Positions 8,673-18,860 of a stretch of 64,000 bases of DNA are shown here, piece by piece (the first letter of the stretch is position 1; each line of letters opens with the position of its first letter). The notes beneath the pieces were generated by a model. It saw nothing but the letters and a program-made list of their open reading frames with translations. It did no database searches and was not told the origin of the DNA. Origin of the DNA: CAISCU01 sp051861545 (GTDB taxonomy: Bacteria; Bacteroidota; Bacteroidia; UKL13-3); NCBI GenBank assembly GCA_051861545.1, contig JBIMKP010000009.1:1-64000 (forward strand), in the 5' to 3' direction. The translations under genes were made by a program, and so were the position numbers.

Positions 8673-8702
8673 TCCCGTTTTGTTCATGCGAACAAAACGG
8701 GA
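8673..8702 (-). other. Strong intergenic hairpin between the T9SS protein and PorV-like genes
   Basis: A 13-bp perfect stem (tcccgttttgttc at 8673-8685, complement at 8690-8702) with a 4-base loop. In the direction of transcription it is not followed by a clear U-run, so it may be a processing, attenuation or mRNA-stability element that sets the relative dose of the barrel protein. Confidence 0.55.
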
Positions 8703-8712
8703 TATAATAATT

Positions 8713-11700
8713 TTAGAAGGTATCGAAATCTGTTTTACGCATGATACCAAACCATTTGATTACTCTTTCACCAATTCCATCTGCATAAACGTGCATTAAG
8801 TATACTCCGCTTGAGATAGGAACATTAGCATCATTCTTCAAATCCCAATCAATATAGGTCCTTGAGTCATCATCTTTTCTGATTCTACGAACCAAAAATC
8901 CACCTTGAGTATAAATTGAAACAACACATTTTTTAGGAAGATTAGCTAATCTAACACGAGTATCTAATTGGTTGTTTGGATCTTCATAACCTGCATAAGC
9001 ATAGTATGGATTCGGAGATATAGTAACTAAATCCAAAGCCGTTTTACCTGCTTCCACTGTTCCAACTGTTGGAGCAATATTTTCAGTTGAGAATCTATAT
9101 AATGGTAATCCATTATTCTCTAATACACTAGAAGTAGCAGTATAAGTAGCATAAGGACGTTTAACTCTTAATTGAATAGTAGTTGTATTTGGAATTAAAC
9201 CATCTTTAACACTTAACATTCTAGATTGAGGAGTTAAAATAGGAATTGTAACCCACATTGCTTGAGAGAAAATATAACGTTTGTTTAATGAAGCACCAGT
9301 ACCAGCTTCAATTAAATTAAATAAACTATCATAACTTCTAGCTTCATCATAACGAGGGCCACGGTAACGAATTGGTCCGCTTGGAGCAGTTCTAAAACCT
9401 TTTGTACCCATAATATAAACGTGGTGTTTACCACCAAATGTGTATTCAAAACCACCAACATCATTTCTAATTAAATTTCCTGTTGGATTCCAAATCATAT
9501 CACTACCATTTTCACCAGGTAAAGAAGAATCTTCTGCAAACATGATATTTAATCTTTCACCAGTTTCAACATTAACTGCATAACCAGGGAACCAACCTAA
9601 ACCAGTTCCAGCAACAGGGTTACCGTTTTGATCAACTGATGGAGATTTACGACGATTCATTTTAATAGCACCTCCAATAGTAGTAGTAGCATTTTCACCT
9701 GATTCCAAAACAACACAACGAGTCCATTTAGATTTATCACTAGTTAGAACCAAATCAACACTTTGTAAATCAACTAAGGAATTATCATCAGATGCACCAC
9801 CAATACCTAAACTTGTTCCATCTGAACCTACTGCCCAAGCTGGACCAAAAGTAGAACCGGAAGGAGGTGTAGCAGTTGGATTAGCAAGTGCTCTAGCAGC
9901 TAAAGCATAAGGAGCCCAAGTTCCACCAATTATTTTACTGTAAGCTTTTCTAGGATCTATAGAGCGCTTTGGAGTTCCTACTGCAAAGTCATGTTCATAG
10001 AAATTCTCAAAATTAGGAGAACCTGCATTTCCAGAACGTATCCAATTGAATGGAGGCAATGGAGCAACTTCATCAGGTACACCTGTTAACCAAGCATTAT
10101 TGCTGTTAGCAAAAGATATTGAACCCGAAATATAACCATTACTAATATCAGTTGCATTGTCTGGATTACCAGGAGCAACAACTTGTTGAATTGTTACACT
10201 TAAACCCCATTTAGTAAACATTTGCTCATTTGGAGAACCAATTGCTCTTTCAGCTACAATTATTTCACCAGTAGTTAAATTCTTTAATGTCCAAAATGTA
10301 GAATCATTATTTAGTGAAACCGACTTATCAGTTGCAAAAGAAGAATCAGATAATTTTAATTCAAATTTTGCATTAGGAATGTTAAATGGATTTATAACTT
10401 TTACTAAAACTGGACCTAAAGCCTTTTTGTATTTAGGAACTTCTACATAATATGGAGCTAATAAAGCCTTTTGAATTGTTTCTTCGGTTAACTGAATTTC
10501 ATGACCTGCATTTCCAATACCTTCTACTTTTTCGATTTCAGGTCCATCACCATAGAATGAATTAAGAATAGTACCTTGACCGTGAGGAGCTGCTTTGTGA
10601 GGAACAGCCATATAAGTATTATTACCAGCACCATCATAGCGTTTACGTCCTGATAAATATTGTGTTTGTTCGCTTGAGCAATTTGTTGCACTAGAATAAG
10701 CAACTAAGTAATAGTAATAGTTCTGGAAATTTGCTAATGTTTGATCAGAAGCAGTTGAGAATAAATCTTTAGTAATTTCAAAACTATGTTGAACACCTTT
10801 ATCAGCGCCATTCACCATAATCTTTTTAACATTACCTAAATCTGCATCATTAACAATATTTACAATCAGATTAACTCCATCAACAACATCACATTGGGCA
10901 ATTAAACGAGCTTCGTCATTATTGTAAATATCTCCTGGAGGTGAACTTGTTTTAGTTTGGAAGATTTGGTACCCCTGAAACTTGTAAATTGTTTTGTTAG
11001 CGCATAAACCTGAACTAGAATCAATATAAGACTCAGTTTTTTGGTAGTTAGTGATATTGATAATCAACTTACGGTCTAATTCAGTAATTTCTAAAGAAGG
11101 AATAGAAGGACCATCAATAAATTTGAAGTTGTTTTTGTATAATACAAATGCTTTATCAGATGCTTCTTTTAACAAGTTGAATGAACCAGTGGCACCACCT
11201 GTAGTAGCACGAGCCCAAACTACTGCAATTGTTACTTCATTTTTTGCACCAGGTAACATACTAAATGTACCAGCAGTTTGCATGAAACGTCTGTCACCAG
11301 GTTGATTTCCAGCAATTCTTTCTGTCCAAGATTCTCTGTTAGCAGGGTCTGAATTTCCAGGGAACATGAACGAAGCAGTATCACTTCCACCTCTACCATT
11401 CCCTCCATAAGTAATGCTCAAACCATCTTTCCAACGACCATTTAAATAGTTCCAATAATGCTCAGGACGAGAAGGATTTCCAGTTACTGAAAAGTCGTTA
11501 TTGTAATAAACAAATTTAGTTAAACCAATTTCAGTACCATCAGGACGTCTAGGACCTTCGAAGAAGTTTACACCCACACTTGGAGGATTTAAACCATATC
11601 CTAAAATACCTTCATCATTATCATCACCATTGTAACAGATACCTAAGTTTCTTTTTACATCGCACTCAACATAGTCATCAGAATAGTTTCCTAAATCGGC

Positions 11701-12582
11701 ATCAACCCATTGACCAAAAATACAAGAATCGATTGTTTCTGTACCTCTGTTAAAAATGGTAGTTCTGTAGAAAGTCATGTTATTCACCTCATCATTTGTT
11801 GAATAACCAAAACACTGTGTGTGTAATTCTATACCAATAGGTAAACCTTCAGTTTCAGAGTGAATATTTCCTTTATCGTTGTAAATCATATACAACATCA
11901 TATCTGGAATATTGTCTGATTTATTAAAATCAAAAGAAGGATAATCACCTAGAATTGGATCGTATCTCCCATCTCCATCAACATCATAGAAAGGAGCAAG
12001 AGTAGCAGCCTCACCTGTTTTGCCATTTCCACGCCAGCTAGAAATTATTGATGGAGGAGTAAGCCAATTTTCAGGATTATTTCTAAACTCATCGATTTCT
12101 TGAAGAGTTATTTTCCAAATTTCATCATAATCTTTACAAGTTTCTTTGGTAACAGTTCCTCTAGCAGCACCATCAACTTGTAATGGACCAGGATAATAAT
12201 CGTTACCACTTTGACGGTAAGTTTGAGCAGCAATTCTCAAATTTCCTTGAGAAATACCACCAATCCATAAAGCACCAGAGAATAATGAGTGTTTTGAAAC
12301 TTGTCCAGGATTAACCTTAGGAACTTCATATCTGGCATTACTTAAGTTCCACCACATATCGCCACCATTTAGGATAGTAGTTCTTACGTTGTTAACGTCT
12401 AAATCTTTTTGCTGAGTAGCAGCTTCGCAACCGCCTGCTTTCTTAAGCAAATTAGCTTTTGAACTCTTTTTGCCTAAACCAATATTTTCCATTGCAAATG
12501 CAGAGCTGCTTATGGCTATGAAAGCAAGGACACAAACTGATTTTGCGAAAAACTTTGTTGTTAATGTATTCATAATTGTCAT
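8713..12582 (-). CDS. Large T9SS-exported surface protein
   Basis: This 1289-residue protein has a signal peptide ending near SSSAFA (about residue 30; MNTLTTK at 12573 is an alternative start). The N-terminal region (NNVRTTILNGGDMWWNL, SLFSGALWIGGI, AAQTYRQSGND) recurs in large T9SS proteins of environmental Bacteroidota. DVDGDGRYDP (about 200-209) looks like a calcium-binding loop. The C-terminus (from about 1195, ISPNPYYAYAG ... ISSGVYLMHVYADGIGE) is an Ig-like type A/FlgD-like sorting domain. It lies 12 bases after the TonB-dependent receptor stop and upstream of a PorV-like gene. It is probably a surface-attached partner of that receptor; its ligand is unknown. Confidence 0.85.
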   Translation of the reverse strand: MTIMNTLTTKFFAKSVCVLAFIAISSSAFAMENIGLGKKSSKANLLKKAGGCEAATQQKDLDVNNVRTTILNGGDMWWNLSNARYEVPKVNPGQVSKHSLFSGALWIGGISQGNLRIAAQTYRQSGNDYYPGPLQVDGAARGTVTKETCKDYDEIWKITLQEIDEFRNNPENWLTPPSIISSWRGNGKTGEAATLAPFYDVDGDGRYDPILGDYPSFDFNKSDNIPDMMLYMIYNDKGNIHSETEGLPIGIELHTQCFGYSTNDEVNNMTFYRTTIFNRGTETIDSCIFGQWVDADLGNYSDDYVECDVKRNLGICYNGDDNDEGILGYGLNPPSVGVNFFEGPRRPDGTEIGLTKFVYYNNDFSVTGNPSRPEHYWNYLNGRWKDGLSITYGGNGRGGSDTASFMFPGNSDPANRESWTERIAGNQPGDRRFMQTAGTFSMLPGAKNEVTIAVVWARATTGGATGSFNLLKEASDKAFVLYKNNFKFIDGPSIPSLEITELDRKLIINITNYQKTESYIDSSSGLCANKTIYKFQGYQIFQTKTSSPPGDIYNNDEARLIAQCDVVDGVNLIVNIVNDADLGNVKKIMVNGADKGVQHSFEITKDLFSTASDQTLANFQNYYYYLVAYSSATNCSSEQTQYLSGRKRYDGAGNNTYMAVPHKAAPHGQGTILNSFYGDGPEIEKVEGIGNAGHEIQLTEETIQKALLAPYYVEVPKYKKALGPVLVKVINPFNIPNAKFELKLSDSSFATDKSVSLNNDSTFWTLKNLTTGEIIVAERAIGSPNEQMFTKWGLSVTIQQVVAPGNPDNATDISNGYISGSISFANSNNAWLTGVPDEVAPLPPFNWIRSGNAGSPNFENFYEHDFAVGTPKRSIDPRKAYSKIIGGTWAPYALAARALANPTATPPSGSTFGPAWAVGSDGTSLGIGGASDDNSLVDLQSVDLVLTSDKSKWTRCVVLESGENATTTIGGAIKMNRRKSPSVDQNGNPVAGTGLGWFPGYAVNVETGERLNIMFAEDSSLPGENGSDMIWNPTGNLIRNDVGGFEYTFGGKHHVYIMGTKGFRTAPSGPIRYRGPRYDEARSYDSLFNLIEAGTGASLNKRYIFSQAMWVTIPILTPQSRMLSVKDGLIPNTTTIQLRVKRPYATYTATSSVLENNGLPLYRFSTENIAPTVGTVEAGKTALDLVTISPNPYYAYAGYEDPNNQLDTRVRLANLPKKCVVSIYTQGGFLVRRIRKDDDSRTYIDWDLKNDANVPISSGVYLMHVYADGIGERVIKWFGIMRKTDFDTF

Positions 12583-12594
12583 GATACTTATTAA

Positions 12595-15500
12595 TTAAAA
12601 ATATAGGGCAAGACCTAAACGAGTTAAACGCGGTAATCCAAAACGATCCGGATTTAACATCCTTGCATTATATAAGTCAATATAAGACTGCTGATCGGTT
12701 GCAGTCCTAATTTGTTCTTGTGCTTGAGGTGAAGCCAAAAATCCATCATTATATGCGCTACCAGTATATCTGAACACAGAAGTTACGTTTGCAGTATTTA
12801 ATAAATTTTGAATCCAAATGAACGCACGTAAACGATATACAGTTGTCGAACCATCAATTTTCTTTTGTTTAAATTCAAAGTTTTTATCGATGTTAATATC
12901 AATATTGTATTGAGCAGGTAAGTTAGCGCCGTTAATAGTTCCTTTGATTGGACTTCTTACAACTACTCCAGATTGAGCCTCAGGAGTAGGTAACATATTT
13001 TGGGTATAAGGTCTTCCTGAATAAGTAGTAAATACAAAATTAATACCGGCATTTTCAAGAATTTTCTTACCATTAACAATAGGACCATTGTACTCTTTAC
13101 CTGATTTGTAATGGAAATCAAAAGTCATTTTTAATGTATGACGAGTATCAAAATCCATAGGGAAAATAGTTCTTAATGTAGGTAAACCCACTTGAATTAA
13201 TGCATTACTTGATGTTGCATTAGAACCAGTACCATCTGCAAATTGAATTTGGTAGTTAGCTCCTAAAGATACATTACCTAATTCACGAATTGTATATTCT
13301 AAACCAATTGATTTTACTGTTGAGAAGTCTAAATTACCAAAAGTAGTATAATCGTTTGGCCAAGCTTGAACATAACGGAATAACTGAACCATGTTTCTAT
13401 ATTCACGGTATGAAGCAATGATACCTAAAGCAGCATCGTTACCAATTTGTTGACGGAAACCAATTTCATAATCGGTTACTTGAGTCATTTTCAAATTCGG
13501 GTTAGCAATTGCACCGCCACTTAAACGATTTTGTAAGAAGTAGTAATCATCAATTTGTCCAACATTTGCAGAAGGTCTTTGAGTTAAGATATCATAAGTA
13601 CCAAAGAACTGACTTGAAGTTGAGATTGGGAAAGAGAACCAAACACGAGGTAATAATTTAACATCTGGAACATAATCTGTAAACGATGCTAAAGTTGGTT
13701 TATTTGGATTAGAAGGATCAATTAATAAAGGAGTATTTCTAGCTGTTTTAGCATTTCTTCCAATTTGAGCTGGGTCTGAGATAGGATTTCCATTCTCATC
13801 ATACCAACTGTTTCCTTTTCTAAAACCAGCAACTCTTAAATCACCACTTTGACCACCTTCACCAAACTTTTCATTGTTAACATAGATTGCATAATCATCA
13901 CCAATTGTTGTAGGAATAGCAGATTTTAAATTACCAAATCTAGAATCATCACTACCTTTAACTTCTCCAACAGTATAAATTGGCGCCATACTGTATGGAT
14001 CTTTTAATACTGGTTGATTAGCATCAAAACGTTCCATTCTTAAACCAACACGAACAATTAAATCCTTAAATACAAACTTATCTTGAACCCAAGCAGCTAA
14101 ATATGTTGGTTGATAAGCTGGTAGCAATCTGCTAGTAGGATTATTTAAGAAATCTTCAATAGATGGCTTCTTTCTTACTATTCTTCCTAAATGGTCGTAA
14201 CCAGAATAACTTACAATTGAATTACCATTGTTCAATAACTCATCAGCATTAAACATATCTAACGAATATGTTCCAGGTGTAAAAGAGTTAACATCTAAGA
14301 AACTGTATTGATTGATTGGGTTACCATTTGCATCTAAAGCACCTGATGCCATTAATTTATTTCTTAGGTTTTTATCGAAATTGGTTTGATCAGCATCAAC
14401 AATTTTTCTATTGAACCAAACTGTATCTTGGAAAACACCATTTTGATCAAACTTCATAGTAGGAATTGTATCTAAACCAGTAAACTGACGATTTGCATAT
14501 AAACGCATCAACGACCATAAATTATTGGTACCTAAACCATAAGATCTTCTGAATTGTTGCTCACCTGTAATACCTAATTGAATTTCATGTTTTGCTTTAG
14601 GATTACTTTTTGGAGCAATAGTGAATTCACTCATGATATAAACTGTAATAATTTCAGCTAAACTTTTGTTGTAACCATTACCGTTTGCACCAACATTACC
14701 CCACATATTTGAGTAAATACCGTTAGGATTATCACCATTTATTAAACCGCCAAATTGACGAACAGTACCTAAATTACTAATATTTCCAGCACCTAAATAA
14801 TCGTAAAGTGCCTGGGTATAATTTCCTCTTACTCTATTAATATCAGCTTGTTCAAAAGTGAATGAAGTATCAGTGATTCCAACTTGTCTAATATAATTTG
14901 TCAAATAGATATATTTACCATTATCCATCAAGAAACTATCTGCAGGTTGACCAAAATTCTTTACTACTCTTGAAAAAGTTGGAGCTTGGTAGGTAGTGAA
15001 TTTTCCTAAATAGCCATAACTAAAATAGTCTTTCTGAAATTCTGGATCCATTGTTTCATTTTGAGCTCTTTCATAAGATAAACGAACTGAATAAAACGCA
15101 TTGCTTATTCCACCAACTTTTGATGGGTCTGGTTTATCTTTTGATTTATCATCATTATCATTTGAAAAGTTTTGGGTGAATTGAAGATAAGTTCTAAAAA
15201 TATTAGACCTCGAAATAGAGTTATTTGCATTGTTCATTAATGAATTGAAATGATTCCAATTGCTACCTTGAGCAAAGTTTCCAAAATAACCTAAACGAAC
15301 ATTAATGTTTTTAGTTGGCTGAAAGTTGAAGTTACCATTAATGTCAACTCTATAACTTGCTGCATTTTGTTTGAATCCAACTTTTTCTAAATCATTTGCT
15401 CTTAGATATTCAGCAGCGTTAAATAAAGTACCTGAAGCACTTGGTACCAAAGGCGTTTTTTCCAATTGAGCCAATTTATCTGGTTTAACCTGGTATAAAT

Positions 15501-16386
15501 CAACTGCTGGTAAAGAACCATCTCTTGCATAAGTAAATGCTCCAGAAAACAAGAATCCTACAAGTACTCTTTCATCATTACCTCTACCTTTATTGATAAT
15601 TTTAATTGGACCTGAGATTAAAGCCTGAGTTTGATTAAAATGCGAATTATCTAAATAACCCGCAAAAGGTGAAGCTGTAACAACTTCTATACCTCTATTA
15701 AAGTTTTTAGTAGGAGCTTTTGTTGTGATACTAATTGCACCACCCACAAAGTCACCATATTGAGCAGGCGTACCTCCAGTGATTACTTGAATTTGGTCGA
15801 TTGCATTCTGAGGAATATTTCCAGCACCTGCATTTACACGAACACCGTCGATATAATAAGCAGTACCTTCAGCACGCGCACCACGAATATTAGGAGTACC
15901 GCCACCTCTAGATTCAACACCCATTACAGTATTGGCAATACTGTTAACGTTTCTAACAGGCGATGCCATAATTTCTTTGGCAGTTAATTTTCCTCCTTTA
16001 ACACCACCACGGTCAACAAGATCTTTCTTTTGAACAATTACAACTTCTTTCAGCTCATTATCGCCACTCATAGAAAAATCTACGAATTTATCTTCCTCAG
16101 CAGCAATATAAACACCTTTGATAGTGGTATTTGGATAACCAACAAAAGTTGCAAAAAGGTCGTACTCGCCTGGTTGTAAGGCTTTAATTACAAAAGCTCC
16201 ATCATCATCAGAGAGCGCTGTTGCCTTTGCTACACCATTAAGCTTCAACGTGATACTTACGTAATCAAGTGGTTTTTTGGTCTTGCCATCGATAACTTTT
16301 CCCCTTAAGGTTCCCAGTCCAGATTGGGCAAAAACACCCAAATGGAGGAAGAAGGCAAAAATAAGAAGTGAGTATATTTTCTTCAT
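12595..16386 (-). CDS. TonB-dependent outer-membrane receptor (SusC-like layout)
   Basis: This 1263-residue receptor has a signal peptide (cleavage after VFA, residue 20). A carboxypeptidase-regulatory-like beta-sandwich (about 25-110, LRGKVIDGKTKKPLDYVSI) is followed by a plug domain (about 130-230: NIRGARAEGTAYYIDGVRV, then VITGGTPAQYGDFVGG) and a long 22-strand-type barrel ending in the aromatic LALYF. It takes up a substrate across the outer membrane using TonB energy; nothing indicates which. It is first of a three-gene operon with a T9SS protein and a PorV-like barrel. No SusD lipoprotein is adjacent, which argues against a standard glycan utilisation locus. Confidence 0.93.
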   Translation of the reverse strand: MKKIYSLLIFAFFLHLGVFAQSGLGTLRGKVIDGKTKKPLDYVSITLKLNGVAKATALSDDDGAFVIKALQPGEYDLFATFVGYPNTTIKGVYIAAEEDKFVDFSMSGDNELKEVVIVQKKDLVDRGGVKGGKLTAKEIMASPVRNVNSIANTVMGVESRGGGTPNIRGARAEGTAYYIDGVRVNAGAGNIPQNAIDQIQVITGGTPAQYGDFVGGAISITTKAPTKNFNRGIEVVTASPFAGYLDNSHFNQTQALISGPIKIINKGRGNDERVLVGFLFSGAFTYARDGSLPAVDLYQVKPDKLAQLEKTPLVPSASGTLFNAAEYLRANDLEKVGFKQNAASYRVDINGNFNFQPTKNINVRLGYFGNFAQGSNWNHFNSLMNNANNSISRSNIFRTYLQFTQNFSNDNDDKSKDKPDPSKVGGISNAFYSVRLSYERAQNETMDPEFQKDYFSYGYLGKFTTYQAPTFSRVVKNFGQPADSFLMDNGKYIYLTNYIRQVGITDTSFTFEQADINRVRGNYTQALYDYLGAGNISNLGTVRQFGGLINGDNPNGIYSNMWGNVGANGNGYNKSLAEIITVYIMSEFTIAPKSNPKAKHEIQLGITGEQQFRRSYGLGTNNLWSLMRLYANRQFTGLDTIPTMKFDQNGVFQDTVWFNRKIVDADQTNFDKNLRNKLMASGALDANGNPINQYSFLDVNSFTPGTYSLDMFNADELLNNGNSIVSYSGYDHLGRIVRKKPSIEDFLNNPTSRLLPAYQPTYLAAWVQDKFVFKDLIVRVGLRMERFDANQPVLKDPYSMAPIYTVGEVKGSDDSRFGNLKSAIPTTIGDDYAIYVNNEKFGEGGQSGDLRVAGFRKGNSWYDENGNPISDPAQIGRNAKTARNTPLLIDPSNPNKPTLASFTDYVPDVKLLPRVWFSFPISTSSQFFGTYDILTQRPSANVGQIDDYYFLQNRLSGGAIANPNLKMTQVTDYEIGFRQQIGNDAALGIIASYREYRNMVQLFRYVQAWPNDYTTFGNLDFSTVKSIGLEYTIRELGNVSLGANYQIQFADGTGSNATSSNALIQVGLPTLRTIFPMDFDTRHTLKMTFDFHYKSGKEYNGPIVNGKKILENAGINFVFTTYSGRPYTQNMLPTPEAQSGVVVRSPIKGTINGANLPAQYNIDINIDKNFEFKQKKIDGSTTVYRLRAFIWIQNLLNTANVTSVFRYTGSAYNDGFLASPQAQEQIRTATDQQSYIDLYNARMLNPDRFGLPRLTRLGLALYF

Positions 16387-16491
16387 TTACTTAGGATTTA
16401 CAATTTCAAAACAAATTTTAAGAGCGGTAAAATAAATCAGTTAAAAGCAATTTAACAACTTTAAGGTAACAGTAATTAACAAACCTAAAAA

Positions 16492-17475
16492 TTATTGTCC
16501 ATGAATATCAAGTAGTTTCAATAATAAAACTGTGGAAATTTTCTTGTAACTCTCTACTGTCCAGCCCCCAATATGCGGAGACATGGAAACATTTGAAGAA
16601 TTAGAAAGAAATTCAAAATCTTTTTTCTGAGCTGCATTAAATGTGTCAAATTTTTCATTTTCGAGAACATCCAAAGCACATTTCCAAACAATCCCGGTTT
16701 TTATTGCTTGAATAAGTTCAGTTGTATTGACAATTTTTCCTCGACTTAGGTTCAAGAAAAAGATTGGTTTTTTGAAATTTTGCAAAAATTGCAAATCTAC
16801 CATTCCATTAGTTTCAGCTGTTAATGGAATATGTAAACTTAAAATATCTGCATTTTCGAAAATCTCATTCATTGAAGCTTCAAAAATTTGCTCATTCGAA
16901 AAACCATTCAGGTATTTATCATAAGCTAAAACTTTCACCCCAAAAGCTACTAATCGTTTTGCTACGGCTTTACCGGTATTTCCGTAACCTATAATTGCAG
17001 CAGTTTTACCTGCAAGTTCAACTCCCCTATTTTCTTCTCTTAACCAGATTTTATTTCTAACTTCTGTTTGAGCTTGATATAAGTTGTTTAATCCTGCTAA
17101 TAATAAAGCCAAGGTATGATCTCCAACAGCATCAGAATTTGCTTCACCTGCATTGATACAAAGAATGCCCATTTTCTGAGCTTCTTCTTCATCAATATTA
17201 TCTAAACCCGCACCCGCTCTAGCAATTATTTGCAGGTTTTGAGCAGCATAAAGCATTTCTTTATCAACCATTGTTTTGGTTCTAATAACCAAAATTTCAA
17301 AACCTTCCTTTAGCTTTTCAATGATTTGATTTCTACTTGATTCAGGAATATAAAGAACACTGAAACCTTTTTCGGTCAGACCATCGATTAATACCGGATG
17401 TACATCATCAACAATTAAAACTTTCGGCAATTTGATTGTCTTATTAAAGTCAGATTTCAGTTCATTAGTAACCAT
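16492..17475 (-). CDS. D-2-hydroxyacid dehydrogenase, phosphoglycerate dehydrogenase-like
   Basis: This 327-residue NAD-dependent dehydrogenase has the Rossmann motif GYGNTG (163-168) and the catalytic triad Arg245 (LSRGKIVN), Glu272 (DVLENE) and His301 (SPHIGGW). RAGAGLDNID (87-96) is typical of SerA-type enzymes. It lacks the C-terminal ACT domain of regulated SerA. It could be the serine-pathway phosphoglycerate dehydrogenase or a related hydroxyacid dehydrogenase. It is last in the rsmA-mgtE operon. Confidence 0.85.
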   Translation of the reverse strand: MVTNELKSDFNKTIKLPKVLIVDDVHPVLIDGLTEKGFSVLYIPESSRNQIIEKLKEGFEILVIRTKTMVDKEMLYAAQNLQIIARAGAGLDNIDEEEAQKMGILCINAGEANSDAVGDHTLALLLAGLNNLYQAQTEVRNKIWLREENRGVELAGKTAAIIGYGNTGKAVAKRLVAFGVKVLAYDKYLNGFSNEQIFEASMNEIFENADILSLHIPLTAETNGMVDLQFLQNFKKPIFFLNLSRGKIVNTTELIQAIKTGIVWKCALDVLENEKFDTFNAAQKKDFEFLSNSSNVSMSPHIGGWTVESYKKISTVLLLKLLDIHGQ

Positions 17476-17498
17476 TAATCAAAAAAGGGTTGCATGCA

Positions 17499-18860
17499 TT
17501 AATAAATGTCGTACAAAAGATGGCCCATACTAAAATAAATAGCAATGCCCAATAAATCATTGGTAGTTGTAATAAAAGGTCCAGTTGCAATAGCCGGATC
17601 AATCTTTAATTTATTTAACAAAAGCGGCACAAAAGTCCCAAAAAGTGAAGCAAAAATAATTACAGTTATTAATGCTATAGAAACAGTAAATGCCAAATCA
17701 GTTGAATTATTAAAAACTAAATTATACGCTAAAATTAATATCGAACAAATTAACCCATTGATTAAAGCTACCCTCGATTCCTTTAAAATTTTTGGTACGA
17801 TATTTTTTGTTCCCAAGGTATCGTTTGCCAAACCCTGCACTACAATAGCAGATGATTGTACTCCTGCATTCCCTCCCATAGCAGCAATTAAGGGCATAAA
17901 AAAGGCCATTTCAGGGTGAATTCTAATTTGGTCTTCGTATAATTCAATAAATCTTGAACTGGCAATTCCACCTAATAAACCAATAATTAACCAAGGTAAT
18001 CGAGCTCTGGCCAAGATCCAAACCTTATCAGTTGCATCAACATCTTCTGTAATACCCGACATTAATTGGTAATTCTCATCAGCTTCTTCTTGCATTACAT
18101 CAACCACATCATCAACAGTAATTCTACCAACCAATCTACCAAGAGGATCAACAACTGGAACAACTACTAAATCATATTTTCTTGTAAGATTTGAAATTTC
18201 CTCAATGGAACACGATGTAGGAACTGATATTACTTCTTTATTATAAACATCAGATAATAAAGAATTTGGACTAGCTAAAATTAGGTTTTTTAAAGTAATT
18301 AAACCCACTAATCTTTCAAATTCATCGGTTATATAAACCACATAAATTGTATCAACATTTTCAGCTTGTGCTCTAATTTCTTCAATACAAGCAGCAACTG
18401 TTGAAGTAATTTTTGATTTTACCAACTCAACTGCCATCAAACTACCAGCAGTGTATTCTTTATAACTTAATAATGATAAGAGCTGACTTGCATATTCAAT
18501 ATCCGTTAATTTATTAATAACCTCATCTTTTCTTTCCTCAGGAAGTTGGCCTAATACATAAACAGCATCATCTGAATCCATTTTTTCTATGAATTCATTA
18601 GCAATATCAAAAGGTGAAAACGATTCAAAAAATGATTCTCGATTTGGTTCTTCAATTTCAACCAAAACTTTAACCAATTTTTCTTTTTCAACAAGCGTTA
18701 AAACTAATCGAGATTCTTCTAGTGTAAGCCCATTCACCAGCTCAGCAATATCTTGAGGGTACATCGATTCCAGAAGCATACCAATATCATTATTGCTAGC
18801 TTCAATTATCCACTTTTTTATTTGTTTGATTAAGTTTTTGTCTACTTGTCTTTTTTCCAT
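17499..18860 (-). CDS. mgtE: Magnesium transporter MgtE
   Basis: The 453-residue channel has an N-terminal MgtE_N superhelix (about 20-130) and a CBS pair (about 135-255). The CBS pair senses cytoplasmic Mg2+ and gates the pore in characterised homologues. Five C-terminal membrane helices follow, with PLIAAMGGNAGVQSSAIVVQGLA, the Mg-selective pore motif. The start overlaps the 3' end of rsmA by 19 bases. A second Mg transporter family, CorA, is encoded at 55735-56631. Confidence 0.95.
   Translation of the reverse strand: MEKRQVDKNLIKQIKKWIIEASNNDIGMLLESMYPQDIAELVNGLTLEESRLVLTLVEKEKLVKVLVEIEEPNRESFFESFSPFDIANEFIEKMDSDDAVYVLGQLPEERKDEVINKLTDIEYASQLLSLLSYKEYTAGSLMAVELVKSKITSTVAACIEEIRAQAENVDTIYVVYITDEFERLVGLITLKNLILASPNSLLSDVYNKEVISVPTSCSIEEISNLTRKYDLVVVPVVDPLGRLVGRITVDDVVDVMQEEADENYQLMSGITEDVDATDKVWILARARLPWLIIGLLGGIASSRFIELYEDQIRIHPEMAFFMPLIAAMGGNAGVQSSAIVVQGLANDTLGTKNIVPKILKESRVALINGLICSILILAYNLVFNNSTDLAFTVSIALITVIIFASLFGTFVPLLLNKLKIDPAIATGPFITTTNDLLGIAIYFSMGHLLYDIY

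Noticed and set aside
11051..11305. Antisense open frames inside the T9SS, TonB receptor, MgtE and PdxA genes
   Set aside because: They are shadows of strongly supported coding sequence, without start signals or recognisable products.
12595..16386. SusC/SusD-type glycan utilisation locus
   Set aside because: There is no SusD lipoprotein, glycoside hydrolase or cognate regulator next to the receptor.
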